From: Selenomonadaceae bacterium
GTDB lineage: Bacteria > Bacillota > Negativicutes > Selenomonadales > Selenomonadaceae
Assembly: GCA_017428215.1 (NCBI GenBank)
Contig: JAFRRH010000039.1
Coordinates: forward strand, 1-40,045
Length of the DNA: 40,045 nucleotides
Direction of reading: 5' to 3'
Below, in pieces: positions 29,300 through 37,466 of this stretch (positions are counted from its first letter, which is position 1; the number at the start of each line of letters is the position of its first letter). Below the pieces are notes generated by a model. The model was not told the DNA's origin and searched no databases. It saw only the letters and a list, made by a program, of their open reading frames with translations. The translations under genes and the position numbers were made by a program.

Positions 29300-29716
29300 T
29301 CAATCAAAAATTTCACATGCACTGAAGAAAATCGGAATTTCACGAGCCGCACTAGCCTCGCTGTCAGAGGCATGTACGGCATTTTTTGTTTTATCGGCGG
29401 CATAAAGTTTGCGAACGGTGCCTTCAGCGGCTTCAGCGGGATTAGTTGCGCCGTTAAGCTCGCGAACTTTTTTAATAACGTCGTCTCCGCTCAAAACCAA
29501 AGCCATAATCGGCGCAGAAGTCATAAACTCAACCAACGCGGGGTAATACGGGCGTCCGATGTGTTCTACGTAGTGTTTAGCGGCGATTTCGGGCGTCATT
29601 TTCATAACTTTAGCCGCGATAATTTTAAAACCAGCGTCCTCGTAAATTTTAAGAATGTCGCCCGTGTGATTCTCGCCAAAAGCGTCGGGCTTAATGAGTA
29701 CCAAAGTTTTTTCCAT
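29300..29716 (-). CDS. ndk: Nucleoside diphosphate kinase
   Basis: A 138-residue Ndk that transfers the gamma phosphate between nucleoside triphosphates and diphosphates through a phospho-histidine. It begins EKTLVLIKPDAFGENHTG and carries the active-site His in NAVHASDSEASAAREI. Length and motif order match the family. ATG 29716 follows GGAAA; an upstream in-frame start at 29734 is less likely. It lies head to tail with larE on the minus strand, 57 bases apart. Confidence 0.96.
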   Translation of the reverse strand: MEKTLVLIKPDAFGENHTGDILKIYEDAGFKIIAAKVMKMTPEIAAKHYVEHIGRPYYPALVEFMTSAPIMALVLSGDDVIKKVRELNGATNPAEAAEGTVRKLYAADKTKNAVHASDSEASAAREIPIFFSACEIFD

Positions 29717-29773
29717 AAAAATTTTCCTTTCCACTTGTAATAAAACGAATTATAGACAACAATTTAATCAATG

Positions 29774-30571
29774 TCAAAAATCTCTCAAGCCAAGATTCAT
29801 ACTACCGACGCGATAACCTTGCAAGTCTAAAGTTACGTAATCGAAGCCCAAATCTTTTAGCCGCGCAGAAATTTTTTCGTGCATTTTTATGATACGGATA
29901 AAATCTTCGGGCAAAACTTCAATCCGCGCAATTTTCCCATGAACACGGACGCGCAACTGTTTAAAGCCCGCGCTTAACAAAAATTCTTCGGCTGATTCAA
30001 CCGTAGCAAGTTTTTGGTCGGTAAGCATTTCGCCGTAAACGAACCGCGACGCCAAACACGCCATTGAGGGTTTATTCCACGTCGGCAAATTCATTTCTTT
30101 AGACAGCTTGCGAATTTCTGATTTATAAAGTCCGACTTCACGGAGCGGGCTTTTTATTTTAAGTTCGGTTATAGCCCGCATGCCCGGACGATAATCGCCG
30201 TCATCGTCTATATTGGAGCCTTCGACGACTGCCGCGCAGTTATTTTCTTTAGCAATGCGCAGAAAATTTTTAAACAGCTCACGCTTGCAAAGATAGCAAC
30301 GGTCAACGGGATTATCTTTAACGCCGTCAAAGCTCAAAACGTCAGCCGCGAAAATCTTTTGCCGAATATTATTATCTGCGCAAAATTTTATCGCCGCGTC
30401 TAGTTCTCTTTGCGGAATAAATTTACTTGCCGCCGTCAACGCCAAGACACTATCGCCCAAAACTTCATGCGCGACTGCCAATAAAAAAGTTGAATCGACG
30501 CCGCCCGAAAACGCAACTGCTACGCTTTCAAAGCCGCGCAGATAAATTTTTAAGTTCTGCAACTTTGTCAT
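29774..30571 (-). CDS. larE: LarE, sacrificial sulfur transferase for nickel-pincer cofactor
   Basis: A 265-residue PP-loop ATPase that adenylates and sulfurates pyridinium dicarboxylate mononucleotide in making the nickel-pincer nucleotide of lactate racemase and related enzymes. The PP-loop is AFSGGVDST near the N-terminus, followed by CYLCKRELF and the conserved PSMACLASRFVYGE. The Cys in that last motif matches the sacrificial cysteine of Lactobacillus LarE, so this is the single-cysteine type. ATG 30571 follows AGGAAG eight bases upstream. No larA, larB or larC is in the window. The nearby Nik-like ATPases fit a nickel supply theme. Confidence 0.92.
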   Translation of the reverse strand: MTKLQNLKIYLRGFESVAVAFSGGVDSTFLLAVAHEVLGDSVLALTAASKFIPQRELDAAIKFCADNNIRQKIFAADVLSFDGVKDNPVDRCYLCKRELFKNFLRIAKENNCAAVVEGSNIDDDGDYRPGMRAITELKIKSPLREVGLYKSEIRKLSKEMNLPTWNKPSMACLASRFVYGEMLTDQKLATVESAEEFLLSAGFKQLRVRVHGKIARIEVLPEDFIRIIKMHEKISARLKDLGFDYVTLDLQGYRVGSMNLGLRDF

Positions 30572-30848
30572 ACGAACAACTTCCTTTGCGTGTTTAAACA
30601 TGTCAAATAATTATCACATGTTTTTAATCTAAAAACAATTTGACGATCAGATTGCTAAACTTAAAACTGTAGGTTACGACAACTCGTTGTTGAGTTGACT
30701 AGTCTTTCCAAATCTACTCTTACTTGCGCTGTCCGTGACGTTAAAGCTAAACGCATACTCGCTTCTGAGAAATAACTGGGGTGTTTTGCTGTTCGTCAGC
30801 GTGTCGAAAATTTTAAATATCTTGCTAAAGATACTAGCGACCATTATC
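30572..30848. other. Non-coding or fully decayed stretch
   Basis: I can assign no gene here. A forward ORF at 30735-31058 is hydrophobic and lies antisense to the STAS pseudogene, so it is a shadow. One forward frame shows a short protein-like patch (VRDVKAKRILASEK) before a stop, perhaps a remnant, but I cannot name it. Confidence 0.4.
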
Positions 30849-31316
30849 TTATTTCGTGTTCGAGAAGTCTGTCGTCAACATTTTTTTTACTTCGTCGTTT
30901 ACATTTCTCACCTTAAAACGCGTACTATCTCCCAAAGATTCACATATAATCCGAAGTACGCGCAATCCGGCGTAGGAAACATAGCTAAGTTTTGTCGCAT
31001 CTATTTCTATTTCTGTAAATGTATATTTTGCTCGTTACTCTTCGTATTTTTGCAATAATTCTGGTGCTGTAATCGTATCTAAACGCCCTGCATATCCGAA
31101 TAAAAAGGACATTGTCTTTTAACGTAAATCTTGAGAGAAAGGAAGCTCAAGCTCTTGTTTTTCAGCTGATTTAGTCCCTTCTACTCTCAATATCCATTCT
31201 TCTATCTCTTAATATTCTGATATAAGTCGTTCCATTAAAGCAGGATCATCCCGCAGAGAAGGAATCGCATTTAACTTGTCAGGATAACAGAAACGTTCAT
31301 CTTGATTCATAGTCAT
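30849..31316 (-). pseudogene. STAS-domain anti-sigma-factor antagonist with three in-frame TAA codons
   Basis: One continuous minus-strand frame of 156 codons starts at ATG 31316, with AAAGGAG nine bases upstream, and ends at TAA 30849-30851. Its second half is a clear STAS domain: AGRLDTITAPELLQKYEE, then FTEIEIDATKLSYVSYAGLR, VLRIICESLG, and NDEVKKML. The expected phospho-site Ser in the 'SSAGLR' motif reads SYAGLR. The frame is interrupted only by TAA at 31209-31211, 31119-31121 and 31035-31037; there is no frameshift. A short N-terminal region (MTMNQDERFCYPDKLNAIP) may be a separate domain. Function is presumed lost. Confidence 0.75.
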
Positions 31317-31511
31317 AAACGAATGCTCCTTTATAAGCTTCAACGATAGGCGTTTCGTGTTTTGCAAATTTATCCGCTGAATAGTTCAAGATACAATATA
31401 ATTAACCTGCTTTTGTGAAGAAATTTTTATTTCAAAACTCTCAAGAAAAGTATAATATGCTTTTTTTTCTTTGGTATAATTTTCAATAGGGTGATTGTAT
31501 GGCGGATTATA

Positions 31512-31646
31512 ATGCATAGTATCATGGGCAACTATCTTATTGAACATTCACATGAGGTATTTAATATGTTAGCTCTTGAGTGGAATATGAACGACACTCT
31601 TCAAGCTTGTTTTGTCGAAGGACGCCATAAAGGCATTGGAACTTGA
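31512..31646 (+). pseudogene. Fragment resembling the tail of an Rpn-family nuclease
   Basis: A 44-codon frame ends HEVFNMLALEWNMNDTLQAC then FVEGRHKGIG before TGA. The pattern 'EVxNML..EWNMDDAL...EEGREKG' is common at the C-terminus of Rpn/PD-(D/E)XK transposase-like proteins. There is no nuclease core upstream. The rest of 31317-31724 holds nothing I can assign. Weak call. Confidence 0.35.
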
Positions 31647-31724
31647 GCTGTCAATCATGTAAAAACTAACTATAAAGCAAAGTTAGAATTTATGACTCTT
31701 CAAATGTATTTACTCGAATACGAA

Positions 31725-31914
31725 TTATAAGCTGAAAAGTGGGTTCGATTTGTCGCGATAAAGCACGTCTTCATACTCGGCAAGAATATTATCGTGTAAC
31801 AACGGAATAATTTTGCCGTCCATCACAGCTTTGATGACTTTAACGGTCGCTCAGATTTTTGGACAGGAGCGCGGAAAGAATGAAATTAGTATCAATGACG
31901 GCATAAAAAATCAA
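31725..31914 (-). pseudogene. PIN-domain toxin, frameshifted and truncated
   Basis: On the minus strand FYAVIDTNFILSALLSKN gives the first conserved Asp of a PIN-domain ribonuclease. After a single-base deletion near 31845 the other frame continues ATVKVIKAVMDGKIIPLL and DNILAEYEDVLYR with the next acidic residue. The frame ends soon after at 31725, well short of the usual 130-140 residues. It lies directly downstream of an antitoxin-like remnant. The forward ORF over the same bases (31813-32175) is a shadow. Confidence 0.65.
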
Positions 31915-32121
31915 GTACGCTGTCTTCTTTCGGCGCGAACGGCTGAAATTTCTGAGTTGATTTCGTCAAGAGAAATTTCGGATACGTCAGCGGCTAATTT
32001 GCGTAATTCTTCAAAGGCGTGTCAAGCGTCGGCTCTCGAAATCGCAGGTTCGGGCAATTTCTTTTTATCTATGGAGAATGGAAAAAGAATTTGCTATACC
32101 ATAAAAAATTTCCCTTCAATT
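31911..32121 (-). pseudogene. Remnant of the antitoxin partner of the PIN toxin
   Basis: The minus frame reads ILFPFSIDKKKLPEPAISRA, then after one TGA HAFEELRKLAADVSEISLDE and INSEISAVRAERRQ before a stop that overlaps the toxin start. The ending 'LDEINAEISAVRAER' is common at the C-terminus of small antitoxins coded just before PIN toxins in Firmicutes. The N-terminal DNA-binding part is not recognisable. Confidence 0.5.
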
Positions 32122-32228
32122 TTAATTACTGAATTGAATTATAACACATGGTCACTTGAAAAATGCAAAAAATAAGACTTTGGCGATGGCTGTTTATGAG
32201 ATAATGGATACAAAGGAGGTCTTATAAA

Positions 32229-33535
32229 ATGAATCATCAAGAATTAAGATTTAGATGAATTTGCGTAGAAATGCGCAAGGAAACGCAAAGTTTCGCAAGT
32301 ATGGTTGAGTAAGAATGTTTTTTATGAAAGACCATACGAAGTTAAAGGCGTCGACAAGCGTTTTAAGCAAGTTCTGGAACCAATCTGCGAAGCCCACTTC
32401 AGTAAAAACAGCTACGGTTTCAGACCAAATCGCTTAGTTGAACACGTAATTGCGGCAGTGAGTAAATATCTGCAGCTTAGTAACCTGCACTACGTAATAG
32501 AGTTCGACATCAAGGGATTTTTCGACAACGTGAACCATAGCAAGTTAATTCGCCAGATGTGGACGTTGGGTATCAGGGATAAACATTTACTCGGCAAAAT
32601 TCGACGTATGCTAAAAGCAACAGTCAAACTACTAAATGGCAAGCAGGTATACCCACGCACGGGAAGACCACAAGGCGGGATAATTTCACCACTTTTGGCA
32701 AATATCGTGCTAAACGAGCTCGACCACTGGGTGGTAAGTAATTGGGAGGAAAACCCCGTCGCTTATAATTACTACATAAACGAGAATGGCGGGAAATATA
32801 ATGGTTACAGCGCAATGAGCCAGACTCAACTCAAGGAAATGTATATAGTGCGCTACGCCGATTACTTCAGGATTTTGAACGGCTTAAACTAGTAGTCAAA
32901 TCCCACGTCAGCGACAAGCAATTAGCTCTAAAAACACAAGCCCTAAAGCAACAAATCAAATATCTTGAACGCCCACGAACTTCACTAACGGAAGAAATTT
33001 AGCTTTACAATAAAATGGTAATGGGAATGCAGAACTACTAGCGAATCGCAACTTGTGTAAACCTTGACTTTGCCAGAATAGCTTGGCAAGTCTAAAATGC
33101 TACGCTACCTTGCAGACGAGCCATTATATCCAATCGGGTACGTACAGCATAAAAACCCAATGAGCAAGAAAAACGAAGAGTTGGAAGTGAACAACACACG
33201 CAGTGCAATCGTAGCAAAGTTTATGAATCAGCCGCTCAACGGCAGAAGCATTGAGTATGCCGACAACCGAATCTCGCTTTTTTTGCCCAAGAAGGCAAAT
33301 GCGCTGTCACGGGGCAAAAATTTACGTCAACGGGAGAAATCCACTGCCACCACAAAATCCCGAAATCCTGTGGCGGAACGGACGAGTACAGCAACCTGAT
33401 TCTGGTAACGGCGCAAGCGCACAAGCTGATTCACGCAATCGTTGAGGAAACCATAGTCAAATCTGACATGAAAAAGCTGAATGAATTGAGAAAAGTGATT
33501 GGAAACAAACCTCTAATGGGAAAGATTGAAGATTG
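32229..33535 (+). pseudogene. ltrA: Group II intron reverse transcriptase/maturase, multiply broken
   Basis: The frame 32305-32892 holds central RT motifs: QVLEPICEAHFSKNSYGFRPNR, VIEFDIKGFFDNVNH, TGRPQGGIISPLLANIVLNE and YAD, where the usual YADD reads YADY. The N-terminal RT motifs are missing. After 32892 the maturase part continues in other frames with stops and indels (LYNKMVMGMQNY, RIATCVNLDFARIAW). The C-terminal HNH endonuclease (CAVTGQKF, HCHHKIPKSCGGTDEYSNLILV) ends at 33535 in a third frame. The product is inactive. 32172-32228 upstream keeps a strong AAAGGAGG site in front of a nine-codon stub (32229), perhaps the start of the lost gene. Confidence 0.82.
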
Positions 33536-33554
33536 AATAATTGGTAACTATGGA

Positions 33555-33588
33555 ACGCCGTATGCGGTGAAAATCGCATGCACGGTGT
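33555..33588 (+). ncRNA. Group II intron domain V
   Basis: A 34-base hairpin with all domain V hallmarks: lower stem ACGCCGT/ACGGTGT (one G-U), upper stem ATGCG/CGCAT extended by G-U and T-A, a GAAA tetraloop, and a two-base GC bulge on the 3' side. Domain VI and the intron 3' end should follow at about 33590-33636. This catalytic core survives although the intron's protein is broken and its 5' part appears lost. Confidence 0.85.
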
Positions 33589-33639
33589 GGATTGGGGGGA
33601 AAACTTAGCGATAATTTCAAAAAGTTACCTATCACTATT

Positions 33640-34294
33640 ATTGGAAAGAGGCGTGGACAGTTGGAAGGTTAACGCCGTGCGAGCGTTGCGCGACGCTATT
33701 CCGCTGAAGCCGAAAAAATATTCGTGTCGAATAAGAGAATGGGCGGACAAAGTTAGTGTCTTGCGCGATATGTCGGTAGATGTGCTTGAAAACAAATGGA
33801 CGACAAAAGAATTCACCGAAGAATGGGAAAAAATGAAAACTCGCGAATCTGAATACGGGAGTAGTCTTAGAGACAGCAATTTCGTCGCGCAAAGAGTAGA
33901 AGATACTATGAGCAAGTCAAAGGCAATGAAAGAAATGCTTGCCGATGCTTTTGCCGACATGAAGACAGGTCACCGCGTCCTTAAAAAAATTTCTACGGAA
34001 GATCAGAGCTTAGCGAACAGGCTCGCCGCATTCACTCAAAAATTGCTCGACGGCGTTAAGAAATTTTTCAAAGCAAAGGAAGTGCGAGAAAAATATCCGT
34101 CAGTCACGTTGACAAACAAGCAGTTCAAAGATTTTGCAACGCGAATAAACGAAAATATCTGTACAGTGCAAGCTTCTAAGGCGTCTAAGACCTTTTTTAC
34201 GTTAAAGGGGCAGAATTGTCCAATGGGTTACTTTATGATAAAATTTAAAGAAAAAAGGAGAGTGAGCTATGAAAATAAGCAAAACAGCCTATGA
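33640..34294 (+). CDS. Partial protein, possibly from a phage or plasmid polyvalent protein
   Basis: An open frame that enters from the intron (33578) and ends at 34294. The coding-like part runs from GVDSWKVNAVRALRDAIPLK to about 34180 and is helical and charged (REWADKVSVLRDMSVDVLEN; LADAFADMKTGHRVLKK; RLAAFTQKLLDGVKKFFKAK). The last ~30 codons run through the promoter and start of the Rpn gene and are probably not native. The style recalls C-terminal parts of large polyvalent proteins of phages and conjugative elements, but I cannot name a family. The gene appears cut at both ends: intron at 5', junction at 3'. Confidence 0.4.
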
Positions 34295-35234
34295 CGACGC
34301 ATTTCGCACTTTGCTAAACGATTGTAGCGAACTAATTATCCCCGTAGTTAATGAAGTTTTCGGCGAGCATTACACCGGAAAGGAAAAAATTATTTTCGGC
34401 GTCAACGAGCATTTTTTAAATCAAGATATGGACAACGTAAAAAAAATTATCACGGATTCCAGCTTTGTTATTATTGGTTCAGACGGTGTGCAAAAAAGAT
34501 ACCACATAGAATGTCAATCTACAGCTGATGATAGTATGCTTGTGCGAATTTTCGAGTACGACGCGCAAATCGCATTGGATAGCGGTAGTGTAGTCGATGA
34601 CAGCGTACTCACCGTGACTTTTCCTAATTCAGCAGTTATTTTTCTGCGTCATACCGGAAAAACTCCGAATGAAATGCGAATCCGCATGATAACACCGGGC
34701 GGCTCGACAGAATATCTCGTTCCCGTTGTTAAAGTTCAAAAGTACAGTCTCGAAGAAATTTTTAGCAAAAGATTACTGTTTTTTATCCCGTTTTATATTT
34801 TCAGTCACGAAAAACATTTTCCGGAATATGAGAGCAACGAATTAAAGCTCCAAAAGTTGTGTGAGGAATACAGTTATATTCAGACAAAACTTGACGACTT
34901 GCAGAAGACGGGCGAAGTCAGCGAATTTACAAAAAGTGCGGTCTGCGTGATGACTAATCATGTGCTGGCATTGATAGCGCAAAAATATCACAGAGTTCAA
35001 GAAGGAGTGGAAAACGTTATGCGCGGAAAAATTTTGGATTATGAGGCGAAAACCATTCGGAACAAAGGTAGAGAAGAAGGTATCGCTGAAACTATGGCAA
35101 AAGTTAAAGCGGAAACCGAAGAACGCGCCAAAGATATGCTTCGCGACAAAATGACCTTACCGCTTGTGGAAAAATATACGCACCTTCCTATGCCACGTAT
35201 CGAGGAATTGGCTCGTGGCTTAGGGTTGCTTTGA
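34269..35234 (+). CDS. Rpn-family PD-(D/E)XK recombination-promoting nuclease
   Basis: A 321-residue protein of the Rpn/transposase_31-like group. The nuclease core shows IITDSSFVIIG with the metal-binding Asp and RYHIECQST with the E-x-Q form of the (D/E)XK motif. The C-terminal third is helical and ends with GREEGIAETM, MTLPLVEKYTHLPMPRIEEL and ARGLGL, typical of this family. Rpn proteins cut DNA and promote RecA-independent recombination in E. coli. GGAGAG precedes the ATG. It stands at the left edge of the toxin-antitoxin array. Confidence 0.8.
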   Translation: MKISKTAYDDAFRTLLNDCSELIIPVVNEVFGEHYTGKEKIIFGVNEHFLNQDMDNVKKIITDSSFVIIGSDGVQKRYHIECQSTADDSMLVRIFEYDAQIALDSGSVVDDSVLTVTFPNSAVIFLRHTGKTPNEMRIRMITPGGSTEYLVPVVKVQKYSLEEIFSKRLLFFIPFYIFSHEKHFPEYESNELKLQKLCEEYSYIQTKLDDLQKTGEVSEFTKSAVCVMTNHVLALIAQKYHRVQEGVENVMRGKILDYEAKTIRNKGREEGIAETMAKVKAETEERAKDMLRDKMTLPLVEKYTHLPMPRIEELARGLGLL

Positions 35235-35306
35235 CTCTAAACATCGCAAAAAAAATCAGATTCGGCTACGGTCGAGGCTTTTTTGTTGTGCAAGCAACAC
35301 GTCAAT

Positions 35307-35390
35307 CAAAAAGTGGGCGGATTTCGCGAAAAGTGATTGATACAAAGTCTTGATAACGTGCTATAATGTCTACCGGCTATGAAAAACTTT
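35307..35390 (+). promoter_or_regulatory. Promoter module, copy A (before mqsR)
   Basis: The conserved block AAAAAGTGGGCGGATTTCGC continues with GAAAAGTGATTGATACAAA and then CTTGATAACGTGCTATAATG. The perfect palindrome TTTCGCGAAA is at 35322-35331 and the TATAAT, in an extended TGC-TATAAT context, at 35362-35367. A TTGATA lies 19 bases before the -10. It matches copies B and C closely, including exact palindrome-to-box spacing. A weak hairpin with a T run (about 35262-35284) precedes it. Confidence 0.8.
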
Positions 35391-35398
35391 AGGAGATG

Positions 35399-35695
35399 AT
35401 GAAACTGGAGAAATTTAATCCGAGTTACAGCCTGACGGAGTTTAAAAACTCTGATTACAGAATTACAGTTAAAGCAAAGAAAGATGCAAGAAATTTAGGC
35501 CTTGATATTGATGATATTCGAGAAATAGTATCGACAATGGAGCTGAAACACTTCTATAAATCAATGACTTCATACGCTGACCATAAAATTTGGCAAGATG
35601 TGTATCATGTTCCTTGCGGAGACTTAGTTTTGTATGTAAAATTTACCAAAAATATACTTTCGGAATTTATGTTACTGTCATTCAAGGAAAAATAG
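35399..35695 (+). CDS. mqsR: MqsR-family mRNA interferase toxin
   Basis: A 98-residue RelE-fold toxin matching MqsR, the GCU-specific mRNA interferase. The signature LKHFYKSMTSYADHKIWQDV is followed by VYHVPCGDLVLYVKFTK and the C-terminal LSFKEK, almost as in E. coli MqsR. AGGAG lies just upstream; ATG 35396 is also possible but touches it. The toxin gene precedes the antitoxin, as in E. coli mqsRA. No damage is visible, so the toxin may be active. Confidence 0.88.
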   Translation: MKLEKFNPSYSLTEFKNSDYRITVKAKKDARNLGLDIDDIREIVSTMELKHFYKSMTSYADHKIWQDVYHVPCGDLVLYVKFTKNILSEFMLLSFKEK

Positions 35696-35706
35696 GAGTG
35701 ATTATT

Positions 35707-35964
35707 ATGATTGAACAGACAATTATCCACCCTGAGACAGGCGAAACGCTTTATCGAGATGTTAGACCGATTGAATACACGTACAAAGGCGAATCAATGA
35801 CAGTAGACCAGCCTGGTTGGTATCCTTTGGACAAAAATAACGTCGATGACGGGATTCTTTCACAAGAAGACGCCAAAGCTACAGATTTTGTCTTAAAAAT
35901 TTTAAAATCTCGCGTGAAAGCAAGAGAAAACCATTTGCAATTCAATCAAACGGCATTTGCATAA
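35707..35964 (+). CDS. mqsA: MqsA/YgiT-like antitoxin lacking Zn site and HTH domain
   Basis: An 85-residue protein matching the N-terminal part of MqsA/YgiT antitoxins (GETLYRDVRPIEYTYKGES, MTVDQPGWYP, LSQEDAKATDFVLKILKSRV). There is not a single cysteine, so the zinc site of E. coli MqsA is absent; 'GWYC..C' reads GWYPLDKNN. The protein ends (KARENHLQFNQTAFA) where the helix-turn-helix domain should begin, and no HTH is found in other frames before the terminator. AGGAGTGAT precedes the ATG. It may still neutralise the toxin but should not bind DNA by the usual route. Confidence 0.78.
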   Translation: MIEQTIIHPETGETLYRDVRPIEYTYKGESMTVDQPGWYPLDKNNVDDGILSQEDAKATDFVLKILKSRVKARENHLQFNQTAFA

Positions 35965-35973
35965 ACGTTTCAA

Positions 35974-36004
35974 GCCTTCGGCAACATGTCGGAGGCATTT
36001 TTTT
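35974..36004 (+). terminator. Rho-independent terminator after mqsRA
   Basis: GCCTTCGGC and GTCGGAGGC form a nine-pair stem (two G-U) around AACAT, followed by seven T. The same terminator, with two substitutions, ends the brnTA cassette at 39090. Confidence 0.9.
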
Positions 36005-36013
36005 GCTCGCGGA

Positions 36014-36085
36014 CAAAAAGTGGGCGGATTTCGCGAAAAGTGATTGATACAAACCATTGACAACGTGATATAATGTCTAACAGCT
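36014..36085 (+). promoter_or_regulatory. Promoter module, copy B (before the DUF1902 cassette)
   Basis: Same block as copies A and C. The palindrome TTTCGCGAAA is at 36029-36038 and TGA-TATAAT has its -10 at 36069-36074. It directly follows the mqsRA terminator, and the terminator plus promoter unit of about 90 bases is nearly identical to that at 39081-39170. Confidence 0.8.
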
Positions 36086-36115
36086 ATGGAGAAAATTTTG
36101 AAAGGACTGCTTGAT

Positions 36116-36340
36116 ATGAGAATGGACGCCGCAAAGGTAAATTTCGACTATGACAACGAAGCCGGAGTTTGGATAGCGACGAGCGACGACATAAAAGGCT
36201 TGATTTTGGAATCAGAATCGCCTGAAACGCTGATGAAACGAGTAATCGCCGCAACTCCCGAACTTATCGAGCTGAATAACCTGCCGAAGTTCAAAACGAT
36301 TAACTTTTTCATGACAAGACAAGAAAGCGCGTCTATATGA
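36116..36340 (+). CDS. DUF1902 domain protein
   Basis: A 74-residue protein with the DUF1902 pattern: KVNFDYDNEAGVWIATSDDI, KGLILESESPETLMKRV, ATPELIELN and a final INFFMTRQES. DUF1902 has a HicB-like fold and often acts as an antitoxin-type partner. ATG 36116 has AAAGGA ten bases upstream; ATG 36086 would sit only about five bases from the predicted transcription start. The stop overlaps the ATG of the next small gene by four bases. Confidence 0.7.
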   Translation: MRMDAAKVNFDYDNEAGVWIATSDDIKGLILESESPETLMKRVIAATPELIELNNLPKFKTINFFMTRQESASI

Positions 36341-36450
36341 TTGAATCAATAACGAGAGAATTTATTCACGGCAAGAAATTTGAAAGTCAATGGGCTGAAC
36401 TCGGCTTGAATGATGACGATTTGAAGGACTTTAAGGAAGTGAAATGGTGA
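36337..36450 (+). pseudogene. RelE/HigB-like toxin with internal deletion
   Basis: A 37-codon frame: MIESITREFIHGKKFESQWA and ELGLNDDDLKDF match the N-terminus of RelE/HigB toxins, while the last codons KEVKW fit such a toxin's C-terminus. The middle, including the expected catalytic residues, is missing. It overlaps DUF1902 upstream (ATGA) and the antitoxin gene downstream, so the coupling layout is kept. Toxin activity should be lost. Confidence 0.6.
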
Positions 36451-36656
36451 GTAAAGCATACGAAATGATTTCCGAATCGCTCAACGAGTTAATTTACGAT
36501 TTGGAAGTCAATGAAGGCAAGAATTTAAAGTGTGAAGTTATGACGGCGGAAGTAATTAAGGCTCCTGAGGCAGCGGCTGAAGGTAAAACTTATCGCCAAC
36601 AGCCAATCTCGCGCTCTCAAAGAGTTTTTCGCCAACTCACGGCTACACAGAATTAA
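36444..36656 (+). pseudogene. HigA-like antitoxin, HTH domain degraded
   Basis: A 70-residue frame. MVSKAYEMISESLNELIYDL and the basic segment KNLKCEVMTAEVI match the start of HTH-type antitoxins coded after RelE/HigB toxins. The expected HTH begins (YRQQPISRSQRVFRQLTATQ) but is scrambled and stops after one helix. Other frames do not restore it. The surface-protein gene follows within 20 bases. Confidence 0.5.
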
Positions 36657-37466
36657 ATTCAAGGAGGTTTTAATCATGCGGAACAAAATTTTCGTAACGC
36701 GGGCGGATTTTACGTTCGACCTGCAATGTTTCGACGCCCCCCGACTATCAGCGGGCTTAATTACAACTCGGATGGCTACTACGAAATATCTAACAAGGCT
36801 GAATTGCTCGCTTTTGCCGACTACGCACGCTCTAACTCGACCGAAGGGCTTACTTTTAGGCTGACTGATGATATTTCGCTGACTAAATCCGGCGATTCGT
36901 CTAACTGGGAGCCAACTAACCTGTCCGGCACGCTCGACGGCGGTATTTACGACGAAAACGGCAATTTAATCGGCAACCACACTATCAGCAACTTAACTAT
37001 CAACAATTCCTCAAAAGATCAGGCGGCGTTCTTTCAATCTATCACCGGAACACTTAAAAACGTCAATCTGACTAACCTTTTTATCAACGGCAAAAGTCTT
37101 TTAGGTACATTGGCCAGCACAAACAACGGAACAATTCAAAATTGCGCTGTACAAGGTACTTTAATAGCCGCTGTCATAAACTCTTCCGGAATTGCATTGT
37201 CTGATAACTACGGAACTCTTACAGGTTGATTTTTTGACGTAAATTTCAATGGTAATAGCTTCGGTGGTGGCAGTAGTTACGATAATTACACTACTTCAGG
37301 CTCTGTTGCTGCTGATAAAAAAGTCTTCAGGCTCGATTTTCCTAAAGGAATTGTCCCAAGCGGTAACATTTTAAGCTACTTCGGCAACTCCTACGCGACT
37401 GAAAACACTCAAATCAGCTTTTCTATCTCCGATGATACCGATTTTGAGAAAATCACAGCCGTTTTA
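36654..37466 (+). repeat. Long direct repeat, copy 1 (5' part of surface-protein gene)
   Basis: About 790 bases that recur at 39255-40045. The alignment holds with only two indels: copy 1 lacks one A in the C tract at 36737-36742, and copy 2 lacks 23 bases after 39371. All other differences are substitutions. The repeat begins with the same TAAATTCAAGGAGGTTTTAA ribosome site before the ATG in both copies. Confidence 0.92.

Noticed and set aside
30849..31316. Stop-codon reassignment (TAA read as Gln)
   Set aside because: All intact genes here use TAA as a normal stop with coupled downstream starts, so reassignment is impossible for this genome.
31813..32175. Forward 120-residue ORF
   Set aside because: It lies antisense to the PIN toxin and antitoxin remnants and has no recognisable domain or ribosome site.
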